DNA of 64,000 nucleotides from Prasinococcaceae sp. CCMP 1430 (Eukaryota > Prasinodermophyta > Palmophyllophyceae > Prasinococcales > Prasinococcaceae), in NCBI GenBank assembly GCA_013416795.1, contig RQSC01001262.1, forward strand, positions 1 to 64,000, read 5' to 3'. The translations under genes were made by a program, and so were the position numbers. Each line of letters starts with the position of its first letter. Position 1 is the stretch's first letter. Shown in pieces: positions 51,163-64,000 of this stretch. The notes under the pieces were generated by a model, which was not told the origin of the DNA, did no database searches, and saw nothing but the letters and a program-made list of their open reading frames with translations.

Positions 51163-54100
51163 CTAGTCGCTGAGGTTGAGCAGCGCGGCGACCCCGCGCA
51201 GCGTCCAGTGGTCCTCGTCCTTGTCGCTGGGGACGCGCATGTCCATGACGAAGTTGGAGCTGTGGCCCGTGGTGGCGAGCACGCCCCGGCGCTCCACCGT
51301 GCGGTAGACGGGCATGGCGTAGTGCGGCGCCGGCTGGATGTCCGCGGCCCTCATGGGCACGAGGCGCACGACGGGCATGGCGGAGAAGAGCACCTTGGCC
51401 TCCGACTCGGCGAGCATCATCGTGGACTTGTCGAAGCGCGCGCCCTCCAGGAAGAGGCCGTTGACGTAGGCGCCGTCGTCGGGCTTCTCCGCGTACGAGT
51501 CCTCGGGCATCATCTCGAAGTCCCACGAGCACGTGTCGATGGGGATGGTGTACTTGCGCGCGTAGTTCTGCATGACGCCGGTGAGGAAGGCCTGCGTGAA
51601 GAAGAAGTTGCTCAGGTTGAACATGGGCGGCGCGCCGTTCTCCAGCCACGCGTCCAGCATCGCCAGGCGCTCCATGAGGTTGGCGAAGTAGGAGCTCAGC
51701 GGCTTGAGGCTCGGGTACGACTTCTTGAGCCACAGCTCGGGCGTCCTGTTGTTGTACATGGCGTTGTACACGCCCTCCATCTCGCTGCTCATCACGCTCA
51801 GCCCCTTGAGCGCCTTCTGAACCTCCCTGAGGCTCGAGCGGATGACGCTCGTCAGCCGGTTGAAGCGCACGAGCTCCTGCACCAGCACCGAGTTCATCGA
51901 CTCCTCGTACAGCACGGGAAACTTGAAGCGCGCGACCTCGAGGTCGAAGTCGGCCGGCAGGCGGCGCTCGAGGTCGGCCGCGAGCTCCCCCACGATCGAC
52001 TCGGGGCTCTGCCCCCCGCCGCCGCTGCTGCTGCCCAGCGTGTTCAGGATGGAGCCGAGCATGAGGTCGACCTCCTGCTGGTCCTTGGTGATGCTCGCGT
52101 TGGCGTGCAGCCCGAACACACCGGGCGTGGGGATCTGCGGCAGCCCGCGGATGAAGCCCAGCACCGACTCGTAGTCGTTCTCGGGCGGCGCGCGATAGAC
52201 GTCCGAGTCGGCCGTCAGCCGGTAGTCGGGGTCAGCGTAGATGCGCTCGGTGAAGAAGATGCGCATGATGGCCATGAGCGTGGTCCTGTCGTGGTCGTCC
52301 GTGACGCGCCCGCCGTAGTTGCACTCGCCCACGAGGTACGACAGCGCCTTCAGCGGCACCTCGTCCTGCTCGTTGATGAACATCTGCAGCTGGCGCATGG
52401 AGATCTTGAGGTCGGGGTCGTTGAAGCCATAGGGGATGTTCCAGCCGAGGGGGCCGTACTTCTTGCGCTCCTGCACGAAGGCGTGGAAGAAGCACAGCCC
52501 GAAGAGCAGCGCGCAGAAGGGGCGCACCTTGGTGCCCTCGCAGCCCAGGTAGAACTCGTCCGTCTTGACGGGGTCGGCGATGTACGACTGCATGATGTTG
52601 GCGCGGAGCCCTGTGGGGGGCTCGTTGGTCATCTTGACGCCGTTCTGCAGAATTGCCACAGGAAAGTGCTCAGACGGGTACGACGTGAGCCACAGCCGGA
52701 AGTCGGGGTTCGTGTTCTCCGCGGTGATGCCCTCGCAGATGCGCTCTAGCGTGGGCATCCACGACACGGCGAGGTGGCAGTTCTGCAGCACCACCCAGCC
52801 GCCGCTCTCCTGCGCCTCCGAAATGAGCTTGGCGGCGATTGGTCCCTGGCCCTGCCCCAGGCTGATGCTCTCCACCTTCTTCTTCTCCTGGTCGGCGAAG
52901 GCGAGCAGCGCGGTCATCGGGTCCGAGCCCGGCGACAGAACGAACACGAGTGGCGTTATGGCCGTCGAATCGCCGTATGACTGGGCGAGGTCGAAAGGCG
53001 GGGGCTCCACGTACTTTTGGCCGAGCTCCTCCTGCACGTAGGCGTGCACCGCGCTGGTGAGCTTGTCCGGCCGCACCGTGCGAAGCACCAGGGCGCGCTC
53101 GAACGCGTTAAGCGAGCTCTGGAGCGGCTCGGGCAGCGGCACCGTGTGCGGCGACGCGCTGTCGTAAATGCGGAAGAAGGCGTCGGGATGCTTCGCGAAC
53201 ACCGCGGGGTACTCGGCAAACGCCGGGAAGGCGGCGAGGCGGTTGATCTCACCCCACGCCTTGTCGGACAGCCACGCGGCGGGCTTGGGCGGCAGCTCCT
53301 TGTCGGTTGGGATGCCACCCGTCACGAAGAAGCGGAACAGGTCGGGTGACATCCTGCCCTTGTACACCTCAATGGTCTTGAGCAGCGTGAACGAGTACAG
53401 CAGCTTGTCCTTCTCGAAGAGCGACCTGCAGATCTGGCAGTACAACGAGTACTGGAAGAACGAGTTCAGCGATGCAATGCGCTCATTCAAGTCATCGCTC
53501 TTGTCGGAGTCCGCGATGGCGTTGACAAAGAGCGCCAGGTACCAAGCCAGCGAGTACTGGTACATTGGCTCGATGTTGGCGAGGTCGGAGATGTTGAAGA
53601 AAAGTTGCGCGCTGTGGAGCGCCACGGGCTCGTAGCGCGCGCGCGTTTCGTCGATGTTCTGCTCGGTCTTGCGCGCCTGCACCTGCTTGGTGGCGATGTC
53701 GTTGGAGAGCGCCTTGGAGCTCGAGATGACGTCAATTGCCGTCTCATCCTCGAGGATGTTACCCTCAGAGCTGGACAGCACGCTGATGATCTGATCCTCG
53801 ATCTCCTTGAGCTGTCGGTTGTTCTCGGCGCTCTGCACGACCAGCTCGCGCTTCTGCTCCTCGAGGTCGGGGCGCTCCTTGGCGACCACCACGCCGAGTA
53901 GCTGTTTGGGGTCGGGGGAAGGGGCGGGGGCCGGGGATGGGGTTGTGTGGGAGGCGTCGCGTCAGTCGCTCGTTCCAAGCCCGGGGCAGCTGTTTTGGCA
54001 CGCGGGCGCGCCGAGGAAGGGCCCTAAGGCCTAGCCCCGAATACGAAACCCTCACCTGATCCTGGAGCCCCTCTGGAGTAATCATGAAGCACAACAGGTT

Positions 54101-57100
54101 GACCTTCACCGACACCTCGGGCAGGTAGTGCGGGTTGCGCAGCTTGGTGGTGACGTAGAAGCGGAAGGACTCGTCGTACTCGATGGTTGAGTCGCCAAGG
54201 CGCATCGAGAGCGCGCCGCCGCTCTTGAAGGTCGCGCGCAGCAGCAGGTTGTCCAGGATCGGGTCGAGCTCCTCGCCGACATTCTCGAGCAGCACCGGGT
54301 AGCCGAAGCTGATCGAGTTCTCGAGGCGGCGCACGAAGTCCGAGTCGCTCAGTTTGATCACCTCCAAATTGTTCTCCTTCTCCATGTTTGTGATCCACTT
54401 GTTCGCCTGGCCCTGCGGGTCGATCATGAGCGGCCAGCGGCGCGAGTTCTGCATCGAGATGGCGTTGTCGATGGAGAACGAATCGTTGGGTAGGCCGAAT
54501 ATGACCCAGTCCTGGACGAGCACCTGGTCCCCCAGCACCTTCTGCAAGCGGAACTGGTCGGCGCAGGGCACCTTCTTCTCCCGGCAAACCCCGGTCCACT
54601 GCGAGAGCGCGTCGTCGCGATACGGCATGGTGAAGGCGCCAAGGTACGCCACGTAGCCCGAGGCCAGCAGCACGTCGCCCGTCAGGCCATTGTAGTCGGC
54701 GGCCAGCTCCTTGACGATCGAGCCCCAGCGCACCTTCTCCCCGCCGAGCCCGCCGATGAGCTTCTCGGCGCGCTGGAGCTTCTTGCCGCAGAGGTCGACG
54801 TCGTCCTCCAGCTTGGCCTTTTTATCCTGCATCTCCTTCAGCTGGTCGTTGAGCGCCTGCAGCTTGGCCTCCACCTCGGCGAGCTCGGCCTTCTTCCCCG
54901 CGAGGGCCGCCTGGAGCAGCGCAAACTCCTCGTTTGCCTGCTTGAGCTTTGCCTTCTTGGGCTGAACCACCTTGGCGACGCGGTCGTAGGCCTCCATGGC
55001 GCGCACCCAGCAGCACAGACCATAGCACGCCTTGGACGCCTTCTTGACGACGTCTGGATCGAAGAGCTCGTGATCGAGGAACGGGCGGACTTTGTCGATG
55101 ATCGCCGGCGGGATGTTGTCCTTGTCGTAGTCCTTGAGAGACTGCAGGAAGCCGGTGTCGCCGAGCAGCTTCTGGCTCGCCTCCCAGTAGTCATTTATCT
55201 TCTTGGAGGGGTTGGAGGGGTCGTTCTTGCGGACGGGCTTGATGCTCTGCATGATGCACACGGTCTCCATCACCACCTTTACGGCGGCTGGGGGATTCTT
55301 CATGGCCTTCACTTCGGTGATGTCCGACTTGGTCAGTGTGTTGAGCGCCTTGAGCGCCGACTCGAGCAGCGGCATGGCCACCGCCAGCTCGCTCTCGCAC
55401 TCGTCCTTGATGGCCTTGGCCTCGTCGGCCTTGACGTTGGCGACGGCCTCATCGGCCTGCACTACCTCCCGGGTCTTCTCGGCCTCCTTTGAGTCGCGCT
55501 CAATGACAACGAGCAGCTCGTCGGTCTCCTTGCCGGTCTGGATCAGCACGGGGCGCAGCTCCTCGAGCTCCTTCTTCATGGTGTTGACCTGCGACTCGGC
55601 GTCCAGGAGCTTTTCGAGGCCCACCTCGTAGCGCGTCTTGAGCGTCTGCACCTCTGTGCGCTTCTTTCCGAGCAGATTCTTGTACGTACCGATGAGCTCC
55701 AGGTAGCTCGTGGGCGTCACGTAGTAGTGCCGGCCTTGTTCAGACAGGAACCGCTTTGAGACGGTGGTTATGCTCTGGTGGAAGGTCATACACATGTCGA
55801 TGACGGATGCGCGGGTGTCTTCCGAGTCCATCTCAATCTCACCCAGGAACTGAGACGCGACGCTCAGCAGCGCGTCGGCGGGCCACTCAGAGAACCAGTC
55901 GATGGTGCAGCAATTCACCAGGCTCGGGAACATGCGCAGGCGCTCGCGGAACGAGCTGCCCACCGGCGACATGCACAACACGAGGTGCATGTTCTCCCGA
56001 CACTGATTGACGAAGAAGCGGTAGAGCTCGGACGTGGTTGGCTCGATGCCCGCACGCTTGGCCCTTGGCCTGATCATCTCGAGGATGGAGATGACCTCGT
56101 CCTTGGGGAACAGGTTAGGCACCTCGCCTGTGTTGAGGACGTTGTTGATGTCCTCGAGCATGCCGTCGTACTTAATCTGCGTGTCGGAGAAGAGGAAAAC
56201 CGTCGGCTGCGCCTCCACGCCCGCCTTGCGCAGGCAGAGCGCGAGGTCCTCGCGCCACTCGACCATGGTGTACGCCTTGGTGATCTCGATCTGGAAGAGC
56301 TCGTACTCAGCCATGAAGGTGGCGATGCGCGTGAGGCTCTGGCGGCCCGAGCCGCCAACGCCCACGAGCAACGCGTTGCCGAACGGCAGCTTGATAATGC
56401 GGCTAATGCGTGCGATGTGTTCACACGCGTACAGGAAGAGCACCAGGTTCATTGGGCTCTTTGACGTGGCGTTGTAGTCCTGCAGCCGCTCGGACAGCAC
56501 CGCCAGCATGTCCTCCTGGGAGGTGACCTCCTCGTACTTTTTGAGCTCTGCATCCGGGCTCATGAAGTCGGCGAACATGAGCCGCCGCAGCTCGTTGCCG
56601 TCCTCGGACTCGCCGAAGACCTCAGCAAAGCTCAGTTTGAAGTGACGCTCAATGGCGCCGCGGATGAAGCCGGCGAACCAGCCGCGGTCGTTGTCGTCGA
56701 CGAGGCGATCGGACATCACGCGCAGGCTCTCGTGCGACCACAGCCTGACGAGCGCGGGGACGCTTGGCACCGCGCCGTGAGCCATCGCGAGTCCCTGGAA
56801 GACCTTGGAGAGGTCGCGCAAGTTGAAGGTATAGTGGCTCTTCGAGGGCGTGGGCAGCAGCGCCTTCTGAATCTCTGTGTACGTCTCGACGGTGGCGTCG
56901 ACCAACGCGCCCGCCAAGTCGCGCACGCTGTCGGCGTTCCTCGAGCGGCGGTTCCACCAGTCGGTGACGTCGCTGAAGATGCGCTTGAGGGTGGCCTCCT
57001 CGAATTCGGTGATGCCCAGCGTGTGAAAGTGTCTGATCAGGCGCGGCGTGACGAAGTTGCGTCCGCCGCCCGGCGGGCCCATGGCCGCCACGAGCTGAAT

Positions 57101-60100
57101 GTCGACGAGGTTGCGGAAGGTGAGGTCCGCACGGTCGTACCAGCCGCCGTGGTCGCAGAACTGGCGCAGCAGCTCGACGGGCGGCGACGCGCCGTATGTC
57201 TCCAGCGCGGGCATGTTGAGGTCGTCGATGAAGAGGCAGCAGCGCGTGCCGAAGGCTGGGCCGAAAATACCCTTGCGGCGCTTGTCGAGCTTGGCGTCGA
57301 TGATGTCCTGGATCATGTTGGCGTTCGTTTGCGCAGAGAAAGTGGAGGAGATGCTCGTCCACTTTGACTTGTCGAGATCATTGTCCAGCTTGGACTTGAT
57401 ATACACCGTCTTGCCCGTGCCCGTGCCACCCGCGAGGAGCACGTGGCGGTGCGACTTGATGAGGACGTCCAGGACGTAGCTGTAGCGCACGGTGTCCACC
57501 GTCTGTATGATGAGCTCGTGGAAGGGCGTCTCGACCTTGGGTGGTTCGGCGACGATGGTGTCCATCCACGGCACCCACTTGTCCTGCAGCCGGTCGAACA
57601 CGTAGTCATAAACGGTGTTCTCCTCGGGAATGGGGAGCGACAGGTCGAAGCCCGGCTTGATCACGTTGACGCCCGGGCCTAGGTCGACGCTCAGCTTCTC
57701 CGGCTGGGCGCAGAGCTCGCGCAGGAACTTGTCGAAGCGCTCGCGGCCGGCGTTGTTGGTCGTGCCGCCGAGCGACCACACCAGCGAGAAGAGCATCATG
57801 CTGTCCACCTGCAGCGCGCTGAGCGCCTCCGGCTCAGCCCCATCCTTGTCGCCGCCGACGTCCTTGCCGTCCGCTCGGCGCTCGGCGAGCGCCACCAGCA
57901 TGTTCATGCAGCTCACGGGCAGGTTGATATCCGACGTCGGATTAATCTCCTTGCACTCGCGGCGCACGAAGCGTACGCAGGGCTCCACGAGCCACAGAAG
58001 CAGCGCGTCGATGCGCTCGCGGTGCTCGAGGAGGTTTGCTGGGAGCGTGTTGAGCCAGCTCTGCTTGAGCGGCACCCAGCCTATGTTCTGCGGCTCGACG
58101 TACACCATGCCGCAGCGGCTGACGGTGGCGGGCGAGGCCACCGCCAGGTCCTGCACCTCGAAGATCATGTTCATCGTGTCGCTCATCTGCACGATCTCGC
58201 CGGACATCAGGCAGAGCTTCTTGTTGTCGTCGAGCACCGTGTTCATGTTCTCGATCCAGATGGCATCCACGGGCCCGTCGAAGATGCACCACTTCCTGTC
58301 GGGCGACGTGTCCGTGGCGGCACCGCGGAAGGTCTTTGCGAGCACGCCGTCCTGCCACTCGTGTGACACCGGGTCGAACTCGCCGTACAGCTGGCCGATG
58401 TAGATGCTCTTTGGGTTCATGGTGAGCATGTGCGTCTTCTGCTCTCCCAGCTGGTCGCGATCGCAGAGCTTGCCGAGGGCGCCGGCGAGCATCTTCAGCA
58501 TGGACGTCTTGGCGCCGTACGAGAAGCCGACGATCATCAGGCCGTGGCGCACCAGGATCATCTCGTACAACTGGTGGATCTTTGTCATGAACACCTCGGT
58601 CGTTTGCAGGTTGAGCTCCTCGGCGGTGTCGCACAGCGCCCTGTCCATCAGCTCGTAATCCTGCGCGGGCAGTTCGACGCCAGGGAACAGGTCGCTCAGG
58701 ATGTTGTTGAACAGCGGAATGTCCTGCTGCAGGAACTTGGGCTCGTTGACGTCCTTGAGAGAGCGAAGCATGAGGATGTCCTCTTTCTCCTCGGGGAACT
58801 TCTGCTTGATCTCGCCGGCGGCGCGCAGCACGGAGATCACCGCGCGCATGCCGTAGTCATAGTGCGTCTGCGAGGACAGCTGCTCAGAGCAGAGGCGATA
58901 GGTCGCCACAAGCTTCCGGGCGAGCGCGCGCGCGTCAAGATAGCCGTTGCTGTACAGCAGGATCTCGGCAATCATCGCGTAGTCGGGCACCATCATCGCC
59001 ACGGTGCGGAAGAGCGCCTTCAGGTTGTCTGGCAGCTCCGACCGTCCGGCGTAGCCGGGGTTCATGGTGATGAACTGCGAGCGAGAGAGCGCAGGGTACG
59101 CAGCGGTCAGCAAGACGGCTTGGAGCGGGGTGGGGTGGGATGGGGGGCGATGCCAAAGGCGCAGGAGGAAGCGCGCTCATGCGCCGCAGGCAACAAGGGG
59201 GGGCGGAAGACAGTGGGGGGGGTGGGGGGCACGGCGCGCTCGCGTGGGCTCGCTGCTGCGTACCACAGAGCATGTGTGGCGGAGCCCGAGGCGCGTCCCC
59301 TCGAACTCGAACATGGAGACGCCCTCAGCTTTCGCGCGCTGGATGGTGAGGATCTGCTGGGCGATGACGCTGAGCACCTCCAAGTCGATGCGGTTGAACT
59401 CGTCGAAGCACGCCCACGCGCCGCTGGACGCCAGCCCCTTGAAGAACTTGCCCATCGCCAAGTAGTCGAGGCCGTCTGAGCAGTTGAAGACCACGCACTG
59501 CATGGCCATCGCCTTCGCGAGGTCCTTTGATGCAATGGTTTAGGGTTGGGGTTCATGGTCTGCGTCAGCAACTGAGTCATACATTTAAGCTTTGCTGACA
59601 CGCACCGCACGCACTCCAGCACACCGCACAACACATCACCGCACCACACCGCACCACACACCACCACCTTCGGACCTTGGTTGTCTCTGTCTTGCCCGTC
59701 CCGGCCGGCCCCTCCGGCGCGCCGCCCAGATTGAGATGCAGCGCGCCCATGAGCGTGCGATAGCAGCGGTCGGTGAGCGGCGTGATCACCAGGCGGCTGC
59801 TGTTGCCCAGGTACTCGTATCCGTATGCCATGCTGCTATTAATCATCTTCACGTTGACGACCTTGTCATCCTCCATGTAGTAGCGCAGCTGGGACTGCCA
59901 GGAGAAGTCGGTGTCGGCGGCGACGCCCTCGTCATGCATCTGCACGACGGTGTCCCTCGCATGCACATCAAGCACGACGAGTGCGCCGAGCGTCTTGCGC
60001 TCGAGCTTGGTGAGCTTGCCCCTCACACGATTCACAATGTCCATGAGATCGGCGTTGGACTTCTCGATGTACGTCTTCAGGGCGCCCTCGCGGATGGACT

Positions 60101-63100
60101 CAGTGACCTCGGCCGTCCAGTACATCTGCGTGCCGCACAGCACGATCTGGCCCGGCCACTGCAAAACCCACTCGATCCTCGGGTCCGTGGCGTATGCCTC
60201 GTAGGAGCGGTAGCACACGTCCTTGAGCGAGTCAGTCATCGCCTGCTCGCACTCGATGAGCCACTTCTCCACCTGACCGTTGGCGGCCGCCGGATTGAAG
60301 CTGCGGACGAAGTCGACCTTCTCCTTCTCCGCAGAGTACATGGCCGTGATGTCGAGGTTCTGCTGGAACTCGAGCTCGGCGATGCCTTCGAAGATCTTCT
60401 TGCAGAACGGCTGCACGCGCAGCGGGTCCTTGGTCTCCGAGAGAATCTCCAGCAGCTCGTCGTTGGACAGGAAGTAGAAGCGCGGGAAGGCGAGGCGCTT
60501 GGTCTCTAGATACTCGGAGAGGCCCTTCTGCACGACGTCGAGCAGCTTGTTGGCCTCGGTGAGGTTCTTGAGCGTCTCCTCCTCCGAGCAAGCAATGAGA
60601 ACCTCCGAGTTGCGCGCGAGCTTGTCCATCATGCGGCGCCAGGTGGCATCCACGGACCGGAACTTGCGGCCCTCGATGGGCATCTGCTGCATGATGTCCT
60701 CCGAGCCGAAGATGGGCTCGAGATAGAGCCACCCCTGCTGCACCTGCAGCCACGCGTCGATGATCTCCTGCATGAGATTGAGCTTCTTATCCCACATCTT
60801 GACGCGCTCCTCGAAGGGCCCGATGAAGGGCGAGGCGCGCATGGACTGCGTCTTGACGATCTGGTCGTCGAGCAGCAGCTGGATGTCGTCCAACCCGCGC
60901 AGAATCGACGTCCCAGTCTCGCGCCACGCCATGTACTCGAACTGCACGCCCGTCCACTCGACGAGCATCTTGTCGAGCGTCTTCTCCAGCGAATACTCCT
61001 TGGAGGCGTTCTCCGACACATCCTCGAGCACCTGCATGTGGTCCTCCAGACCCAGCTGCAGCGCGCGGGTCACGCTGAAGCTCTCGTCCGCTTTGACAGC
61101 AAAGCCCACGTTCTCGCTCATGCGCTTCCAGTGGCGGTCGCGCAGGCCCGGGTTGCGCAGCGCTGCGATCAGCGGCATGTGCGTGGCGAAGGCCGATATG
61201 CGCGTGCGCAGCTCCTCGGCGACTCTCAGAGGCTCCCCGCTGAGCGCCTTGGTGGCCTTGTACGTGACGCGCTGCCACTGCTCCAGCTCCTCGTTCATTT
61301 CCTCCGCGTTAAGGGCGGTGAAGGGCCCGTCCATCCACCCGGGCAACGCGCGGCTGAAGGCGGCGCACGTCTTCCACATGGACGCGTACGGCTCGAAGCT
61401 CTTCGACACTGCCGCGAGCTCGGGGTACTCGGTCAAGGGCATGTCAAAGATCTGCTCGCGCTGGTTGTAGAGCTCGGACAGCTCGCGCAGTTTGGTGAGG
61501 CGCGACTCGAGCTCCGACACGTAGATCATACGGTCCTCGACCTCATCTATGTCGCCCTGCGAGAAGAAGCTCTGGACCTCAGACTCAACCGAGGTGAGGT
61601 CGGACAGCAGCTCGCGTTGGTCCGAGACGAGCTCGTCCATGAAGTGCGTGCGCCCGTCGCGTATGCGCTGCTCGCACCCCGAAATGACCGCCACCACGCG
61701 CTTGGGCCAGTAGAGCGTCGACCAGTACAGGGAGCTGTCGTCGTCCGAGAGGGCGAACCGGTTGGCCTCGAGCATCTCGTAGACCTCGGTAGAGCTCACA
61801 ATCTTCTCCTCGAGCTCCCGCATTTCGACCTGGCACTTCTCTGAGTACTGCCGCAGCTCGTCGAGCTCCTCGGTCGTGGAGGGCACCTTGGATAGCGTCG
61901 CCTCGATGGTCGTGTAGCGCTCGCTGATGTACGCGTTAGACCTACTCGATGCGGCCGCAACCTGCTTGAGCAGCTGGTCGGCGAGCTCGAGCGATTTGCT
62001 GCGCACGAAGTTCTTGGCTGCCGTGCAGTCGACCAGGATCATGTTGAAAGTCACCTCTGAGTCGAAGAGCTCGACGACCTGGTCGGCAAGCGCAATGTGG
62101 CGCTTGATCTCCGCCTCGGTCTCCGCCAGCGCGTGCTCCGCGGCCTCCCACTCGGCGAGGTAGTCGTCGTTGTCGAGTGAGATGAGCTCGTTGAAGGTGG
62201 CGAAGCGCTCGACCAGCCCGCGCGGGCCGCTCATGGTGGAGATGAGGATGCTCACGATGCGCGCGCGCGCGACGACGAGCGCGGGCTCGGCCTTTGGGTC
62301 GGTGACCTTCATTGGCACCGTGGGCGACGAGAGGTCCATCACTGCAGATATATGGCCGTGGATGTCCTCCACACCATCGAGGCACGCGACGATGTTGTCA
62401 AAGCCCTCCAGCGCAGTCTCCTGCAGTTCCTCGAGCGTGGGAGAGAGCACAAGCGCGCCCTCGCGCACCTCGAGCGCGACCTCGAAGAGCGTACTCGCGC
62501 GCGTGACCTCCTCTGCCCCCGCATCATCGCCGCTGCCTGTCTGTTCCTCGGGTGCGCAATCGTACGCGCTCAAGAAATCGAGGTACGCGTGCGCAGACCT
62601 CAGCACGACCGTGTGCACCTGGTCTGCCATCATCAGGCTGACGCTTTTGATGAAGCGGACGAAGAGGGTGCGGTCGAACTCGGTGCGCCCGTCGCCGCCG
62701 GCGTCGTCGATGCCTCGGGGCTCGGCGTACTCCTTGCCGCCGATGTCATCGATGGACGTGGCTACCCTGAACACCCAGTCGTTGCGAAGTTGCTCGGCAA
62801 CGTCAGCGGCGTGGCGACGCTGCCGCGAGCCGAATTCGGCGACGGTGGTGGGCAACGGCACATCACGCAGCTCGGTGTCGACGAGGAGGTGATGGCGAAT
62901 GTCCAAGTTCTCGTAGTACGCCTGCATGTTCGCCAGGAACGAGTCCTCCGCGTAGCACAGGATTCGCTCTGCAACTTCGAGCGTGAAGGCGAACTCGTCC
63001 TCATCGAAGGAAGCCACCGACGGCGTTCCGCGCTCCTGGGGCGGCGAGCGCGGCGACGGCGGGTCGACGTGCGCTGCCAGCAGCCTCGCGCGCTGCATCG

Positions 63101-64000
63101 GGTCCCGAAACATGTGTTCCACGACCCCGCGCTTCACAGCGAGGTGGTAGTCGTCGCGCACCTGCTCCATGTATCGTTCGACCAGCGCGGGCCGCTTGTG
63201 AGAGGCCTGCCAGCCCGCCAGGTACTTGACGCGCTCCGCGAAATTGTCGTCGAGCACGTCCGGATTCGCTTGCGGCTGCGCGGCGACGAAGCGCTCGAAG
63301 CGCGCGGCAGACTCCGCGCGCGCGCGAAAGCGTCGCGCGGCGGCGAGCCGCGCGCGGAATGCCGCTTGCGACTCACAGTCGAGCAGGAGGTTCAGGCGCT
63401 TCACGCGCTTGCGGAGGCCACTGCTTGTCCACTCGATATCGTACAGCTCGGTCTTCGCGTCGAAGCCCACGACTTTGCACGGCGCCCAGGTGAAGTGGCC
63501 TTCGATCGTGTAGAAGCGCGAGCGTGCGGGCACGCCGGGAGCCACGCCGGCCTCCACCTGCTCTGCTACGAGCCGTGCGGGCGACACGAGCTCGTCCCCA
63601 GGGTCGTCGAACAGCTCGAGCGGGAGCAGTGACGCACCCGAGGCGGCGGCCGCGCCCCCCTTCACCGCGCCCTCGGTCGACACAGCGGCAATGGCAGGCC
63701 GCACGAAGCGCCCGCTGTCCTTCTCGCCGTCAGGGACCCAGCTGAGCGGCGAACTCGGCCGCCGCGCGTCATCGGCGGTGGCTTCGGCTCTTGGGTGCTC
63801 GAGGCGCTCCACCATCGCCGCCTCTGCACCGGCAGACCCCAGCGGCCGCGGAGGGAACACCCCACCGATCGTCCGCGGATCGAAGCGGGCGTCCGCGTCG
63901 GAGAGCCGTCCGGCCGCTGGCGCTGCGGTGCTGAAGCCACCGCCGATGCGCGCGCCCGGGGTGCTGCCTCGCCCGGGTGCGGCGTACGAGCCGGACGCGG
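51163..64000 (-). CDS. Axonemal dynein heavy chain, inner-arm DNAH3/7/12 type (5' end outside window)
   Basis: A flagellar motor ATPase. Four phase-0 exons: 64000 (open)-59676, 59524-59264, 59074-54056 and 53901-51163, about 4110 residues in the window. The stem precedes AAA1, whose Walker [13 protein letters not shown] is split at the K/D codon border by the first intron; CFDEFNRI is its Walker B. AAA2 has GFSYGAKTS, where the usual second Gly of the P-loop is Ala. AAA3 has [11 protein letters not shown]4 has GVGGSGRQS, the usual axonemal form. A coiled-coil stalk with the microtubule-binding region follows (about 55700-54800), then AAA5-6 and the C-terminal domain ending [12 protein letters not shown] and [37 protein letters not shown] and [31 protein letters not shown] match the single-headed inner-arm group. 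Confidence 0.95.

Noticed and set aside
51088-52749. A 553-codon plus-strand frame, and similar long frames at 55070-56460 and 62352-63632
   Set aside because: All are antisense to dynein exons in GC-rich DNA, where stops are rare.

Overview
The window joins two kinds of DNA. Positions 1-8428 and 47863-64000 are very GC-rich, contain spliceosomal introns (GT..AG) and encode eukaryotic nuclear proteins: a RING-H2 protein, uroporphyrinogen-III methyltransferase, a class II lysyl-tRNA synthetase, an axonemal dynein heavy chain, a PLGRKT-like membrane protein and a likely thylakoid-targeted small membrane protein. Positions 8429-47862 are a lower-GC, densely packed, essentially complete mitochondrial genome using the standard code (TGA and TAA stop). 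A flagellated alga with a plastid is implied. The mitochondrial gene set (nad9, sdh3, sdh4, tatC and a bacterial-order ribosomal protein cluster, with no nad7 or nad11) together with the GC-rich nucleus makes a haptophyte, perhaps a pavlovophyte, my best guess; that is inference, not proof.

Mitochondrial layout. Inverted repeat A (8429-10775 and 25175-27521) carries trnH, trnC, nad9 and nad3; the left copy also holds trnS, trnA, trnT and trnV. Between the A copies lie trnD, atp8, trnY, nad4L-sdh4-sdh3, trnP/G/L, rps4, tatC, trnS/K/L, atp9, the cluster rps10-rps19-rps3-rpl16-rpl14-rpl5-rps14-rps8-rpl6-rps13-rps11 (minus strand, classic S10/spc/alpha order) and cox1. After A come trnQ, rps12, three pieces of the LSU rRNA interleaved with cob and the SSU rRNA, trnM, atp6 and trnR/I/W/E. 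Inverted repeat B (36645-37979 and 46311-47645) carries nad1 and a trnM(cau). Between the B copies are nad6, cox3, cox2, trnF, trnN, nad2, nad4 and nad5. A 219-bp second copy of an internal nad5 piece ends the insert.

The most striking observation is in repeat A. The block 25566-26465 is the exact reverse, NOT the reverse complement, of 9485-10384: 900 bases with the same symmetry axis as the true inverted repeat on both sides. No DNA copying or recombination mechanism gives a polarity-reversed copy, and the length is exactly 900, so this looks like an in-silico or data-handling alteration of the right repeat copy; its four tRNA genes are unreadable there.

Other points of interest: LSU rRNA broken at two highly conserved core sites and scattered on both strands; the complete mitochondrial genome sitting between two divergently oriented nuclear genes (recent nuclear insertion or assembly chimera); a degenerate telomere-like motif in both nuclear flanks in opposite orientation; and a dispersed short repeat family in mitochondrial spacers.
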